Shown: one piece after another, positions 53,575 to 62,353 of the stretch
Layout of the letters: each line of letters starts with the position of its first letter
Position numbering within the stretch: the first letter of the stretch is position 1
Source of the DNA: Poriferisocius sp965200775
GTDB lineage: Bacteria > Actinomycetota > Acidimicrobiia > Acidimicrobiales > Bin134
NCBI GenBank assembly: GCA_965200775.1
Contig: OZ241383.1
Coordinates: forward strand, 2,666,001-2,730,000
Direction: 5' to 3'
DNA: 64,000 bases
Translations under genes and position numbers: made by a program
Notes under the pieces: model-generated
What the model was told of the DNA's origin: nothing
What the model saw: the letters and a program-made list of their open reading frames with translations, nothing else
Database searches by the model: none

Positions 53575-53712
53575 TCAGTAGATGCTGCGGTCGGTGATCT
53601 GACGCCATCCACCCGACTGGGGCGGAACGCCTCCGGTTCCCCGAGCCCGCAAGATGGCAGCAATCGCGGCCGCTCCCGCCAGCGCTACCAACGCTCGTCT
53701 CAGTGTCTTCAC
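53575..53712 (-). CDS. Tiny DLW-39-like membrane-anchored protein
   Basis: A 45-residue ORF. GTG start, basic VKTLRRALV, a short hydrophobic run LAGAAAIAAIL, then RARGTGGVPPQ and ending WRQITDRSIY. Actinobacteria commonly have a ~39-residue DLW-39 protein between gyrA and the tRNA-Ile region with a similar helix plus Trp-containing acidic tail. Position and pattern fit, but the DLW signature itself is not exact. Confidence 0.5.
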   Translation of the reverse strand: MKTLRRALVALAGAAAIAAILRARGTGGVPPQSGGWRQITDRSIY

Positions 53713-53773
53713 CCGGCCAATCCTAACGATCCGCGACTCCCGAGCGCCCAAAAACTCCCACCGAGGCTGGATG

Positions 53774-53847
<74 letters not shown>

Positions 53848-53863
53848 ATGCCGGTTGGAAAGC

Positions 53864-54358
53864 CTACTTTCGGGTGACCCAGGTGGGCCAACGAATTCCC
53901 TCACCGCGGGGCCGGGTTCGGGGTCGCTGGCGTGCGGTCTCCTCCTCGATCACCGTCACCCTCACACCGCCCATCAAGTCGCTGATCAGGTTGAACAGCA
54001 CGCACAACAGCACATTGAAGAACGTGCCGGCCACCACCAGCACCAGCCCGCCGACGGCGAGACCGCGGAAAATCTGGCTGGCGTTGAACTTGAACTCCTG
54101 CAACGCGAACAGCTCCTCGATGAACGACTCTGTGTCGTCCACCGTGCCCGAACCCACCGCAATGCTCCACAACATGACCCCGGCCAGAAGCACGATAATC
54201 CACATGCACACGTAGAAGATCAGCGAGATCTTCAGCACCGACCACGGTTCCACGTGGCGGATAACCCGGCGCACCTTGCGGGCCTGGAGCCGGACTGCCC
54301 GCCGGTACTCCCTCGGGGTCACCCTCACCGGATGGCGTTCGGAAGCCGGGCTGCTCAC
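53864..54358 (-). CDS. DUF3566 transmembrane protein
   Basis: About 164 residues with two strong membrane helices (VLKISLIFYVCMWIIVLLAG near 45-65 and IFRGLAVGGLVLVVAGTFFN near 100-120) and the family segment FNLISDLMGGVRVTVIEEE at the end. This membrane protein is a conserved gyrA neighbour in actinobacteria. Function unknown. GTG at 54358 overlapping the upstream stop (GTGA) is preferred over the longer frame to 54427. Confidence 0.88.
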   Translation of the reverse strand: MSSPASERHPVRVTPREYRRAVRLQARKVRRVIRHVEPWSVLKISLIFYVCMWIIVLLAGVMLWSIAVGSGTVDDTESFIEELFALQEFKFNASQIFRGLAVGGLVLVVAGTFFNVLLCVLFNLISDLMGGVRVTVIEEETARQRPRTRPRGEGIRWPTWVTRK

Positions 54359-54720
54359 CTGACCGGGATCGACGGACACGACTGGAAGTGTACGGGATTG
54401 GAGATCGCACCCGGTCGGCACCACCACCTCGGGGGCAGGAACTCGGCCCGAGCCACCGCGGTGGCACCGTCACAATGCACCGTAACCTCGACTTGGAACC
54501 CTTCGGTGACCACCGACACCAATTCGGCACCGTTGGCCGCTGCAACACCCGCGGCGGAACCCGGTTCGGCCGCTGCGGCCAGCGCCACCACATCGGCCAC
54601 CGCGGAAACCCGGACTTGGCCCACCATGTCGGCACCCATCCGGCCGAAGAGCAGCAACGCCACCCCGATCACCGCCAGCAACCCCACGGCAAAGATCGAA
54701 ATCGACCCCCGGTCGCCCAT
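54355..54720 (-). CDS. TadE-like / Rv3654c-type small membrane protein
   Basis: About 121 residues. N-terminal GDRGSISIFAVGLLAVIGVA is a TadE/TadG-type leader helix, followed by an Ala-rich helix (VADVVALAAAAEPGSAAG) and a small beta region VEVTVHCDG. Similar proteins accompany Flp/Tad pili in actinobacteria, but no other pilus gene is here. ATG at 54720 with GGGAG upstream. Confidence 0.65.
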   Translation of the reverse strand: MGDRGSISIFAVGLLAVIGVALLLFGRMGADMVGQVRVSAVADVVALAAAAEPGSAAGVAAANGAELVSVVTEGFQVEVTVHCDGATAVARAEFLPPRWWCRPGAISNPVHFQSCPSIPVR

Positions 54721-54782
54721 GGGCTGCTCCCGCAACGGAAACTACTCGTCCTCGCTGCCCGACAAGACCAGGGCGACGGAAG

Positions 54783-57263
54783 TCACTCTTCCTCACCGCC
54801 CGAGAGGACAGGAGCGACAGCGGCCAGCATCTGGCCTTCGGACAGCGACATTATGCGCACACCCCCGGCATACGCCCTCTGGACGGAAACCGTAGAGACC
54901 GAAATCCGGATCGTGATCCCATCGGAAGTCACAGCGAAAACCTCATCATCGGGAGCCACCACCCGGGCGGCCACCACAGACCCACCGTTGGGCATCTTCA
55001 TGGCCACTACCCCTTGGCCTCCCCGGTGCTTGGCTCGAAAATGATCCAACTCCACCCGCTTGCCTAGACCCTGATCGGTAACCAGCAGCATCTCCTCGCA
55101 GTGCTGCACCGCACCGACCGGGCGCACCGCGCTGGCAGCCACCACAGCGTCGGTAGAGGCCAGCTTCATTCCCCTCACCCCTGCCGCGCTCCGGCCCATC
55201 GAGCGAACCTCTTCCTCGGCGAACCGCATGAGCCGGCCCGACGCGCTTACGAGGCAGATGTCATCGCCTTTCCTGGTGGGCAGCACCCGCACCAGCTCGT
55301 CACCCTCTCTCAGGTTGATGGCGATCAGCCCGCGGGACCGTGACTTGTCGTACTCCAAGAACCGGGTCTTCTTTACCTGACCCCGACAGGTGACGAACAA
55401 CAGGTACTGCATGGTCTCGTAGTCCCGGGTGTCGATCACCGCGGAAACGGTCTCCTCGGGGGCCAACTCCAGCAGGTTCACAATGGCCATGCCCCGAGCC
55501 GTGCGGCTCATCCTGGGCACCTCGTGCGCCTTGATGCGGTACACCCTGCCCATGTTGGTGAAGAACATCAAGTACGCGTGAGCGGTGGTGTGGATGAGCG
55601 AGGCGATATAGTCGTCATCCTTCAGCTTGGCGCCGATAACTCCCTTGCCGCCCCGCCCCTGGGGCTTGAACTCGTCCATCGTCACCGTCTTCACGTAGCC
55701 GGCCCCGCTCAAGCTGAACATGAGGTCCTCGTCGTCGATCAACGCCTCGATGTCGATCTCGCCCTCGTCCACCATCAGTTGGGTTTGCCGCGGCGTGGCG
55801 TAGGTTTCCCGCACGTCGATGAGTTCTTCCCGAATGACCGACCGCAGCTTGGCCTCATCAGCCAGGATGGCCTCCAGCTCCGTGATCAGGGCCCGCTTCT
55901 CGGCCAACTCGTTGTTCAGCTCCTGCATCCCCAACTGGGTGAGCCGGCCCAGCGCCATGTCGAGGATGTGGTTGGCCTGGATCTCGCTGAACTCGAACTG
56001 TTCACCCATCAGCGTGGCTCGGGCCGCGGCCCGATTCTCCGAAGCCCGGATCGCGGCGATGATCGCGTCGATCATGGCTACTGCTCGCACCAAGCCTTCC
56101 AGGATGTGCTCCCGGCGGCGGGCCTCGTCGAGGCGGAACTCGGTACGGCGGCGCACCACTTCCTGCTGATGACCGGCGTAAGCAGCCAGACAATCGCGCA
56201 AAGTCATGGTCCGGGGCACCCCGTCCACCAGCGCCACCATGTTCACAGGGAAGTTAGTCTGCAGCGGAGAGTGCTTGAACAGGTTGTTGAGCACGACCAG
56301 CGCCGGGGCGTCGGCTTTCAGCTCGAAAACCAGCCTGGTCTGGCCCTTGGCCGATTCATTATGGATCTGGCGGATCCCGTCGATCACTCGCCGGTTCACC
56401 AAGTCGGCCACCTTTTCCTCGATGATCTCCGCGCTGGTCTGATACGGGATCTCGGTAACCACGATCCGAGCCCTGTTGCCGCTCTCCACGATCTCCGCCG
56501 CGGCCCGCACCTTGATCGTCCCCTGCCCGGTGATATAGGCGTCTCGAATGCCCTGGTAGCCCATTATGCGGCCTCTGGTGGGGAAGTCGGGACCCTTCAC
56601 GAACGCCATCAGATCCTCGGTGGTGGCCTCGGGGTTCTCCAGTAGGTGGTTTACCGCGTCGATAACCTCACCGAGGTTGTGAGGCGGGATGTTGGTGGCC
56701 ATACCAACCGCTATTCCCTGGCTGCCGTTCACCAGCAGGTTGGGGAACCGGGACGGCAGCACCAGCGGCTCTTGCTCGGTGGAGTCGAAGTTGTCGGCAA
56801 AATCCACTGTCTGCTCGTCGATGCCGTCCAGCAACCGCATGGCCAGCTCGTCGAGCCGGCATTCGGTGTACCGCATGGCCGCCGGCGGGTCGTTGGGCGA
56901 CCCGAAGTTCCCGTGGGGATCGATCAGCGGGTGCCGCAGGGAAAAGCTCTGCCCAAGCCGCACCAAAGCGTCGTAGATGGCCTGATCGCCATGGGGGTGA
57001 TACTTGCCCATCACGTCGCCCACCACACGGGCGCACTTCACATAAGGCCGGTTCGGGCGGGTTCCCTGGTCGTACATCCCCCACAGGATCCGGCGGTGTA
57101 CCGGTTTGAGCCCGTCACGCACGTCGGGCAACGCCCGGGCGGTGATGACCGACATGGCGTAGTCCAGGAAGGACTGCTCCATCTCGGTTTGGATGTCGAT
57201 GTCCTGAATCGAGCCAACCGGGGCCATTTCGGGCTCGGACGGGGACTGAGGCTCGTCAGGCAC
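54783..57263 (-). CDS. gyrA: DNA gyrase subunit A
   Basis: 826 residues. The breakage-reunion domain contains PDVRDGLKPVHRRILW, YHPHGDQAIYDALVRLGQ (quinolone-determining region) and the catalytic Tyr in AAMRYTE (near 130). The C-terminal beta-pinwheel has the GyrA box QGRGGKG (near 560) that wraps DNA. GTG start. It follows gyrB by 53 bases. Length is normal for actinobacteria. In the quinolone region the usual Ser/Ala-83 position reads Gly-Asp-Gln-Ala-Ile, i.e. Ala at the typical resistance-associated site as in mycobacteria. Confidence 0.96.
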   Translation of the reverse strand: MPDEPQSPSEPEMAPVGSIQDIDIQTEMEQSFLDYAMSVITARALPDVRDGLKPVHRRILWGMYDQGTRPNRPYVKCARVVGDVMGKYHPHGDQAIYDALVRLGQSFSLRHPLIDPHGNFGSPNDPPAAMRYTECRLDELAMRLLDGIDEQTVDFADNFDSTEQEPLVLPSRFPNLLVNGSQGIAVGMATNIPPHNLGEVIDAVNHLLENPEATTEDLMAFVKGPDFPTRGRIMGYQGIRDAYITGQGTIKVRAAAEIVESGNRARIVVTEIPYQTSAEIIEEKVADLVNRRVIDGIRQIHNESAKGQTRLVFELKADAPALVVLNNLFKHSPLQTNFPVNMVALVDGVPRTMTLRDCLAAYAGHQQEVVRRRTEFRLDEARRREHILEGLVRAVAMIDAIIAAIRASENRAAARATLMGEQFEFSEIQANHILDMALGRLTQLGMQELNNELAEKRALITELEAILADEAKLRSVIREELIDVRETYATPRQTQLMVDEGEIDIEALIDDEDLMFSLSGAGYVKTVTMDEFKPQGRGGKGVIGAKLKDDDYIASLIHTTAHAYLMFFTNMGRVYRIKAHEVPRMSRTARGMAIVNLLELAPEETVSAVIDTRDYETMQYLLFVTCRGQVKKTRFLEYDKSRSRGLIAINLREGDELVRVLPTRKGDDICLVSASGRLMRFAEEEVRSMGRSAAGVRGMKLASTDAVVAASAVRPVGAVQHCEEMLLVTDQGLGKRVELDHFRAKHRGGQGVVAMKMPNGGSVVAARVVAPDDEVFAVTSDGITIRISVSTVSVQRAYAGGVRIMSLSEGQMLAAVAPVLSGGEEE

Positions 57264-57316
57264 TGTGTTCCTTTCAGTCAGCCGGCCAGGGGCAGAAAGC
57301 CGCCGGGTTCAAGCAA

Positions 57317-59308
57317 TCAAATGTCGAGGAAGCGGACATCTTTGGCGTTGACCTGGATGAACTGCTTGCGGCGCTGCACGTCCTCACCCATCAGCTTGGA
57401 GAACACCTCGTCGGCCACCGCTGCCTGTTCAACCGAAACCCGCAGCAGCGTTCGCTGGGCCGGATCCATGGTGGTGCTCCACAGCTCGTCGGCGTCCATC
57501 TCACCGAGGCCCTTGAGCCGCTGGAACTCAGCGCTATGCTTGGGGTTCTCGGCCAGGAACGCTTCCTTGGCGTGGTCGTCCTTGAGATAAGTCTTCGACC
57601 GGCCCACCTCGGTGGAGTACAGCGGCGGCTGGGCGATGTACACCCTGCCCTTCTCCACCAGCTTGCGCATCTGGCGGTAGAAGAAGGTGAGCAGCAGGGT
57701 GCGGATGTGGCTGCCGTCCACGTCGGCGTCGGCCAGCAGGATCACCTTGCCATAACGGATCCGGCTCTCCTCCTCAACCTCTTCGGCAGTGCCGTCGCCA
57801 GGCTTGACCCCGTTGCTGCCCACCGAGTCGAACTCGTCACCGAAGCCGGCACCGATGGCCGCCACCAGCGCCTGGATCTCGGTGTTGCGGAGCATCCGGT
57901 CGGCCTGTACCCGTTCCACGTTCAGGATTTTCCCCCGGATGGGAAGGATGGCCATGATCCGAGGGTCGCGGGCGTCCTTTGCCGAGCCACCGGCCGAGTT
58001 GCCCTCCACGATGAACAGCTCACATTCGTCTCGATCTGTGGAGGTGCAGTCCACGAGCTTCCCCGGCAACCCCGCCCCGTCCAGGGCCGACTTCCGACGG
58101 GTCGCATCCCGGGCCTGGCGGGCAGCCAGGCGAGCCTTTTGGGCTTGAAGGCACTTGGTCGCCACCTTGCGAGCGGCCGAGGGGTTCTCCTCCAACCACT
58201 CGGCCAGCTTCTTGTTGGTGGCCCGTTCCACCAGCGAGCGCATGGAGGTGTTGCCCAGCTTGGCCTTTGTCTGGCCCTCAAACTGGGGCTCACGCAACCG
58301 GACGCTGACGATGGCCGTCAAACCCTCCCGGATGTCCTCACCGGCCAGGTTCACGCTCTTGCCCTTCAGGTGCCCCTTGGCCCAGCAGTAGTCGTTCACC
58401 ACTTTGGTGAGTCCCTTTCGGAACCCCTCCTCGTGCATCCCACCCTCAACGGTGTTGATCCCGTTGGCGAAGGAGTGAAGGCCGTCGGTGTTGTAGCCGG
58501 TGTTCCACTGGAAGGCCACCTCCACCTCATCACCCTCCTCTTCCTGGATGAAGAAGCCAACCTCGTCGAACAGCGCGGTCTTGGAGCCGTTCACCTCCCG
58601 GACGAAGTCGCTGATGCCGTCCTGATAGCAAAAGACCGTCCAGTCGGTACCCCCCGTGCCGTCGGGACGCAGGTCTCTGAACTTGATCTCGAGATTTCGA
58701 TTCAAGAACGCCATCATCTGGAGCCGTTCCAGCAAAGCCTGGGCTCGAAATCGCACGTCGTCGAAGATGCCCTCGTCGGGCCAGAACCGAACCGTTGTAC
58801 CGGTTTGCCCCTCGGGGCAGTCGCCAGCGGCTCGAAGCTCCTCGGCCACCTCACCGCCGTCGGCAAACCTCATCGTGTAGCGATGACCGCTCCGGTTGAT
58901 CTCCACCTCCAGCCGGGTGGACAGGGCGTTCACCACCGATACCCCCACGCCGTGCAAGCCGCCGGACACCTTGTAGCTGTTGCCTCCGAACTTGCCCCCG
59001 GCGTGGAGCAGGGTCATCACCACGGCCACCGCGCTCATCTCCGGATACTGGGGGTGGGGCTCCACAGGGATGCCTCGACCGTTGTCCCTCACCTCGCACC
59101 CACCGTCGGCCAGAAGGGTCACTTCGATGGAAGTGCAGAAGCCGGCCATTGCCTCGTCCACCGCGTTGTCCACCACCTCGTAAACCAAGTGGTGAAGTCC
59201 GGTGACCGAGGTGGAGCCGATGTACATGCCGGGCCGCGCCCGCACGGCGTCAAGACCCTCCATGATGGTGATGTCTTCGGCTCTGTAGGACTCAGACGTG
59301 TTGGTCAC
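57317..59308 (-). CDS. gyrB: DNA gyrase subunit B
   Basis: About 663 residues. The GHKL ATPase has VVDNAVDEAMAG, DNGRGIPVE and GGLHGVGVSVVNALS. The TOPRIM domain has EGNSAGGSAKDARDPRIMA and LADADVDGSHIRTLL. The C-terminal GyrB end reads QFIQVNAKDVRFLDI, as usual. I prefer GTG at 59308 (VTNTSESYRAEDITIMEGLD); a TTG at 59356 would add 16 residues. Functions with GyrA to introduce negative supercoils. Confidence 0.95.
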   Translation of the reverse strand: MTNTSESYRAEDITIMEGLDAVRARPGMYIGSTSVTGLHHLVYEVVDNAVDEAMAGFCTSIEVTLLADGGCEVRDNGRGIPVEPHPQYPEMSAVAVVMTLLHAGGKFGGNSYKVSGGLHGVGVSVVNALSTRLEVEINRSGHRYTMRFADGGEVAEELRAAGDCPEGQTGTTVRFWPDEGIFDDVRFRAQALLERLQMMAFLNRNLEIKFRDLRPDGTGGTDWTVFCYQDGISDFVREVNGSKTALFDEVGFFIQEEEGDEVEVAFQWNTGYNTDGLHSFANGINTVEGGMHEEGFRKGLTKVVNDYCWAKGHLKGKSVNLAGEDIREGLTAIVSVRLREPQFEGQTKAKLGNTSMRSLVERATNKKLAEWLEENPSAARKVATKCLQAQKARLAARQARDATRRKSALDGAGLPGKLVDCTSTDRDECELFIVEGNSAGGSAKDARDPRIMAILPIRGKILNVERVQADRMLRNTEIQALVAAIGAGFGDEFDSVGSNGVKPGDGTAEEVEEESRIRYGKVILLADADVDGSHIRTLLLTFFYRQMRKLVEKGRVYIAQPPLYSTEVGRSKTYLKDDHAKEAFLAENPKHSAEFQRLKGLGEMDADELWSTTMDPAQRTLLRVSVEQAAVADEVFSKLMGEDVQRRKQFIQVNAKDVRFLDI

Positions 59309-59472
59309 GACCTGGCTTTTCTGCCCTGATAAGCGGGCCTCTTCGGGTATTGGCAACTCCGCGTGCCAGGCTGCTCACCAGGTCACGGGCCATGCGTAAT
59401 CCTACCAGTTTCCGCTGACAATTTTGCTCACCGAAGCACCGGTAAACGGCCTGTTTCGCCTCGGTGTACCCC

Positions 59473-59793
59473 CTACCGCGGGCGCACCCGAACCGTCAGG
59501 CGATCAACCACCTGCTCCTCGGCCCGAGCGTTGATCCTCTCGATCAACTCGCCGCCGAAAAACTTCACCTCCGTGGCCCATGCCGGCTCCTCCACGGCCA
59601 CCACCAGCTCCCCGTCCACCAAGCGCACCGGCGTGGTATGGGCGGCCAGCACCGAGCCCACAAGCTCCTCCCATCGCTCGAATACCATGCCCATCACCTG
59701 GGCCCGTGGCACCTTCAACCGGGACGCAACCTGGTCGAGAGCTTCCTCCAACGGTCTGGGTCCCGACGGCTTGTGCAATGGCTCCCAGCCCAT
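59473..59793 (-). CDS. DUF721 (DciA-like) protein
   Basis: About 106 residues with the DUF721 core: RPLEEALDQVASRLKV, VFERWEELVGSVLAAHTTPV and a basic C-terminal VDRLTVRVRPR. DciA-type proteins load or recruit the replicative helicase in many bacteria. The recF-DUF721-gyrB order is standard in actinobacteria. ATG at 59793 (MGWEPLHKP) has AGGAGG directly adjacent. The frame is open to 59859. Confidence 0.85.
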   Translation of the reverse strand: MGWEPLHKPSGPRPLEEALDQVASRLKVPRAQVMGMVFERWEELVGSVLAAHTTPVRLVDGELVVAVEEPAWATEVKFFGGELIERINARAEEQVVDRLTVRVRPR

Positions 59794-59895
59794 CCTCCTA
59801 GTCTGCCCGGCAGAAACGACATTCACCATCAAGAGGACAGCGATGACGATGCCGGCCAAACCTCAAAACATCGCCAGCGTTGGTCGTTGCCTCGT

Positions 59896-60999
59896 TCAAG
59901 CCTCGCGAACCACTTCGCCGGCCGAGACCCGGAAGCGGGCGCTGTAGTCCACACCGTCGGGCACCGCTCCAGCGGTGGTCAGCAGGGTCTGCTCCGATTC
60001 CAGCGCGGCCAGCACCCCCCGTGACCGTTCGGGATCCAGCTCGGAAAACACATCGTCCAGCAGCAATATGGGCGACTGTCCGGCCGCTTCGGCAAGCTCC
60101 CGATGTACTCCCACCCGCAGGGCCAAGGCCAGAGAACGCTGCTCCCCCTGGGAGGCATGAGTGCGAGCCGGTTGCCCGTTCAGAACAACCGAGAGTTCGT
60201 CCCGGTGAGGACCGACCGTTGTGGCCCTTCGTCGCAAGTCCTCGGTGCGGGATTGCTCCAGGGCGTCACACAGCCTGCCCGGTGTCCACCCCGACACATA
60301 GGCCAACTCCACAATGGCCGATCGGCCCGCAATCTCGTCGTAGGCCGCGGCCACTCTGGGACCGAGCCGGACGACAAGATCGCGCCGGGCGCCGGCCAGC
60401 TTGTCGCCCACTTCGGCCAACTTCTCGTCCCAAACGTCCAGCGTCACCTCCACGTCGGTATCGAGCCGACCGCCCGACTGGCGAAGCAGGGCGTTGCGCT
60501 GACGCAGCACGCTCTCCATCGCGGTGCGAACCCCATCGAGCCGAGGGTCGATCTGAATCAGAGCATCATCCAGGAACCGCCGACGCTGACTCGGGCTCCC
60601 CTTGACCAGCGCAAGATCGTCCGGGGTGAAGATCGAGATCGGTACCAATCCCAACACGTCCCTTCGGCGCACCGGCTGGCGGTTCACCTGAAAGCGGGAG
60701 GGTCCGTTGCCCTTCAGCACCGCTTCCACCAGAATCTCCCTGCTATTGCCGGTGAGTGTCCCCCTAACCACGGTGTTGCCTCTTTCGGGCAAACCGGCGT
60801 CCCCTGCGTCCGATCGAATCAATGCATCGGGCGACGAGACCCGGAACGAGGTCATGGTGGCCAGATAGAAGACCGCCTCCAGGAGGTTGGTCTTGCCCTC
60901 CCCGTTGGACCCCACGAACAGGCAGATTCCCTCAGGTAGCTCCAGGTCGAGGTGTGGGTAGTTGCGAAAGTCCGTCAGCCAGAGACGGTTGAGCCGCAC
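59896..60999 (-). CDS. recF: DNA replication and repair protein RecF
   Basis: 367 residues of the SMC-like RecF ATPase. Walker A GSNGEGKTNLLEAV (near 30-43), ABC signature SQGEQRSLALALRVGV (near 283) and Walker B SPILLLDDVFSELDPER. It loads RecA at single-strand gaps with RecO and RecR. GTG start (MRLNRLWLTDFRNY). Lies 18 bases after dnaN. Confidence 0.95.
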   Translation of the reverse strand: MRLNRLWLTDFRNYPHLDLELPEGICLFVGSNGEGKTNLLEAVFYLATMTSFRVSSPDALIRSDAGDAGLPERGNTVVRGTLTGNSREILVEAVLKGNGPSRFQVNRQPVRRRDVLGLVPISIFTPDDLALVKGSPSQRRRFLDDALIQIDPRLDGVRTAMESVLRQRNALLRQSGGRLDTDVEVTLDVWDEKLAEVGDKLAGARRDLVVRLGPRVAAAYDEIAGRSAIVELAYVSGWTPGRLCDALEQSRTEDLRRRATTVGPHRDELSVVLNGQPARTHASQGEQRSLALALRVGVHRELAEAAGQSPILLLDDVFSELDPERSRGVLAALESEQTLLTTAGAVPDGVDYSARFRVSAGEVVREA

Positions 61000-61017
61000 C
61001 CCGTACTCAGGCGATGC

Positions 61018-62112
61018 TCAGTTGATGCGAACCGGCATCAACAGGTAGAGGAACTGCTTGTTATCCGGTGTGCGGATAACAGCCGGCTTCAAAGCGTCAA
61101 CCGTGTTGAGCACGATCTCATCACCGGGGGCGGCTTCGGCTCCGTCAAGCAGGTACTCCGGGTTGAAGGCAACGGTTAGCTCCTCGCCCTCGAAAACGGC
61201 GTCCATGCGCTCTCTGGCCTCACCCACGTCCTGAGTGGTGGCCGACAGTTCCAAGCCGCCTTCGGACATGTCCAGCCTGATCGGCGTGGAGTCCTGCGCC
61301 ATGAGGCGAACCCGGCGCACCGCACTCATGAAGCTCTCTCTCCCCACCGTCAACCGGTTGGGCTGATGGGTGGGTATCAACCCCTGGTAGCTGGGGAATT
61401 CCCCTTCTATCAGCCGGGTTGCCACCGTGATGGTGCCCAGCTCGAATGACACCTCCCGCTCGCTGAACCGAAGGCTCACCTCCTCTACGTTCCCGAGCAG
61501 GCGTATCACCTCTTGCAGGGTGCGCGACGGCACCAGCACACTCTGATCGGACTCGAGCACCTTCAACCCGGGAAGGTCACAGAGCGCCAGCCGGTAGGAG
61601 TCGGTTGTGACGAGACGAAGCCCCTCGGACTCTGCCGACAGCAGCACTCCGGTGAGCACCGGACGTGATTCATCAGCCGACGCGGCCTTCACCACTTGTC
61701 GCAAGGCCGTCAACAACCCCTCCGCCTCCAACACCACTGGGTCGCTCGACAAAACAGACACCTGGGGAAAGTCCTCGGCAGCCATGGTTTGCAGAGAGAA
61801 GTTGGAACGAGCCGAATCGATCTGCATCTCCCCTCCCTCAACCGACACGTTCACCGCACCATCGTCCAGCGAACGGACCACCTCGGCAGCCAGGCGAGCA
61901 GTTACAACCGCCTCCCCATCACTCGACCCCGCCACCGTGAGCCTCACCGTGATGGTCAACTCCCGATCGGTAGATGTCAGGGTGAGCTCGTCTCCGGCCA
62001 GCGCCATGTGGACACCTGAAAGTACGAGCTGGAATCCACCACGTGTTCCGGCTGCTCGGCCCGTGACCGTTAGCGCTTCGAGCAGGGCGTCTCGTTCACA
62101 TCTGAATTTCAC
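61018..62112 (-). CDS. dnaN: DNA polymerase III beta subunit (sliding clamp)
   Basis: 364 residues with three clamp domains, start KFRCERDALLEALTVTGRA, and C-terminal YLLDGAEAAPGDEIVLNT and FLYLLMPVRIN, the conserved end whose hydrophobic pocket binds polymerase and partner peptides. GTG start preceded by AGGGAGAG. An AT-rich palindrome lies 24-39 bases upstream of the start codon. Confidence 0.96.
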   Translation of the reverse strand: MKFRCERDALLEALTVTGRAAGTRGGFQLVLSGVHMALAGDELTLTSTDRELTITVRLTVAGSSDGEAVVTARLAAEVVRSLDDGAVNVSVEGGEMQIDSARSNFSLQTMAAEDFPQVSVLSSDPVVLEAEGLLTALRQVVKAASADESRPVLTGVLLSAESEGLRLVTTDSYRLALCDLPGLKVLESDQSVLVPSRTLQEVIRLLGNVEEVSLRFSEREVSFELGTITVATRLIEGEFPSYQGLIPTHQPNRLTVGRESFMSAVRRVRLMAQDSTPIRLDMSEGGLELSATTQDVGEARERMDAVFEGEELTVAFNPEYLLDGAEAAPGDEIVLNTVDALKPAVIRTPDNKQFLYLLMPVRIN

Positions 62113-62353
62113 AGGTTTGCTCTCCCTTTACCTGATTTAAATATATTTAAACTGTTGTTAGCAGTAGGTCGGTGGAAATGTGGATTACTACTGTTTTCCC
62201 AGGTCAAACGGCATTTACTTTCTACTGCGTTTTCCGCAGCATGGGGAGGAGCGGGCGATGCTTGGCGGGTGCCTGTGGGTATTCCCTGCGTTGTCCCCAT
62301 GAACTGCCGGGTTGTTCGTGCTGATTTCCCGATCAAATCCCCAGAGCTGAAGG
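62113..62353. other. dnaA-dnaN spacer with AT-rich palindrome and DnaA-box-like site
   Basis: TTTAAATATATTTAAA at 62136-62151 is a perfect 16-base palindrome in an otherwise GC-rich genome and directly precedes the dnaN Shine-Dalgarno. TGTGGATTA (62179-62187) matches a DnaA box at 8 of 9 positions. CTGCG-TTTTC-CGCAG is a small hairpin near 62226-62240. This spacer may be part of a bipartite origin or hold the dnaN promoter. Confidence 0.5.

Noticed and set aside
57536..59329. 597-residue frame antisense to gyrB
   Set aside because: Antisense shadow of a highly conserved gene, with His/Val/Gly-rich composition and no domain.
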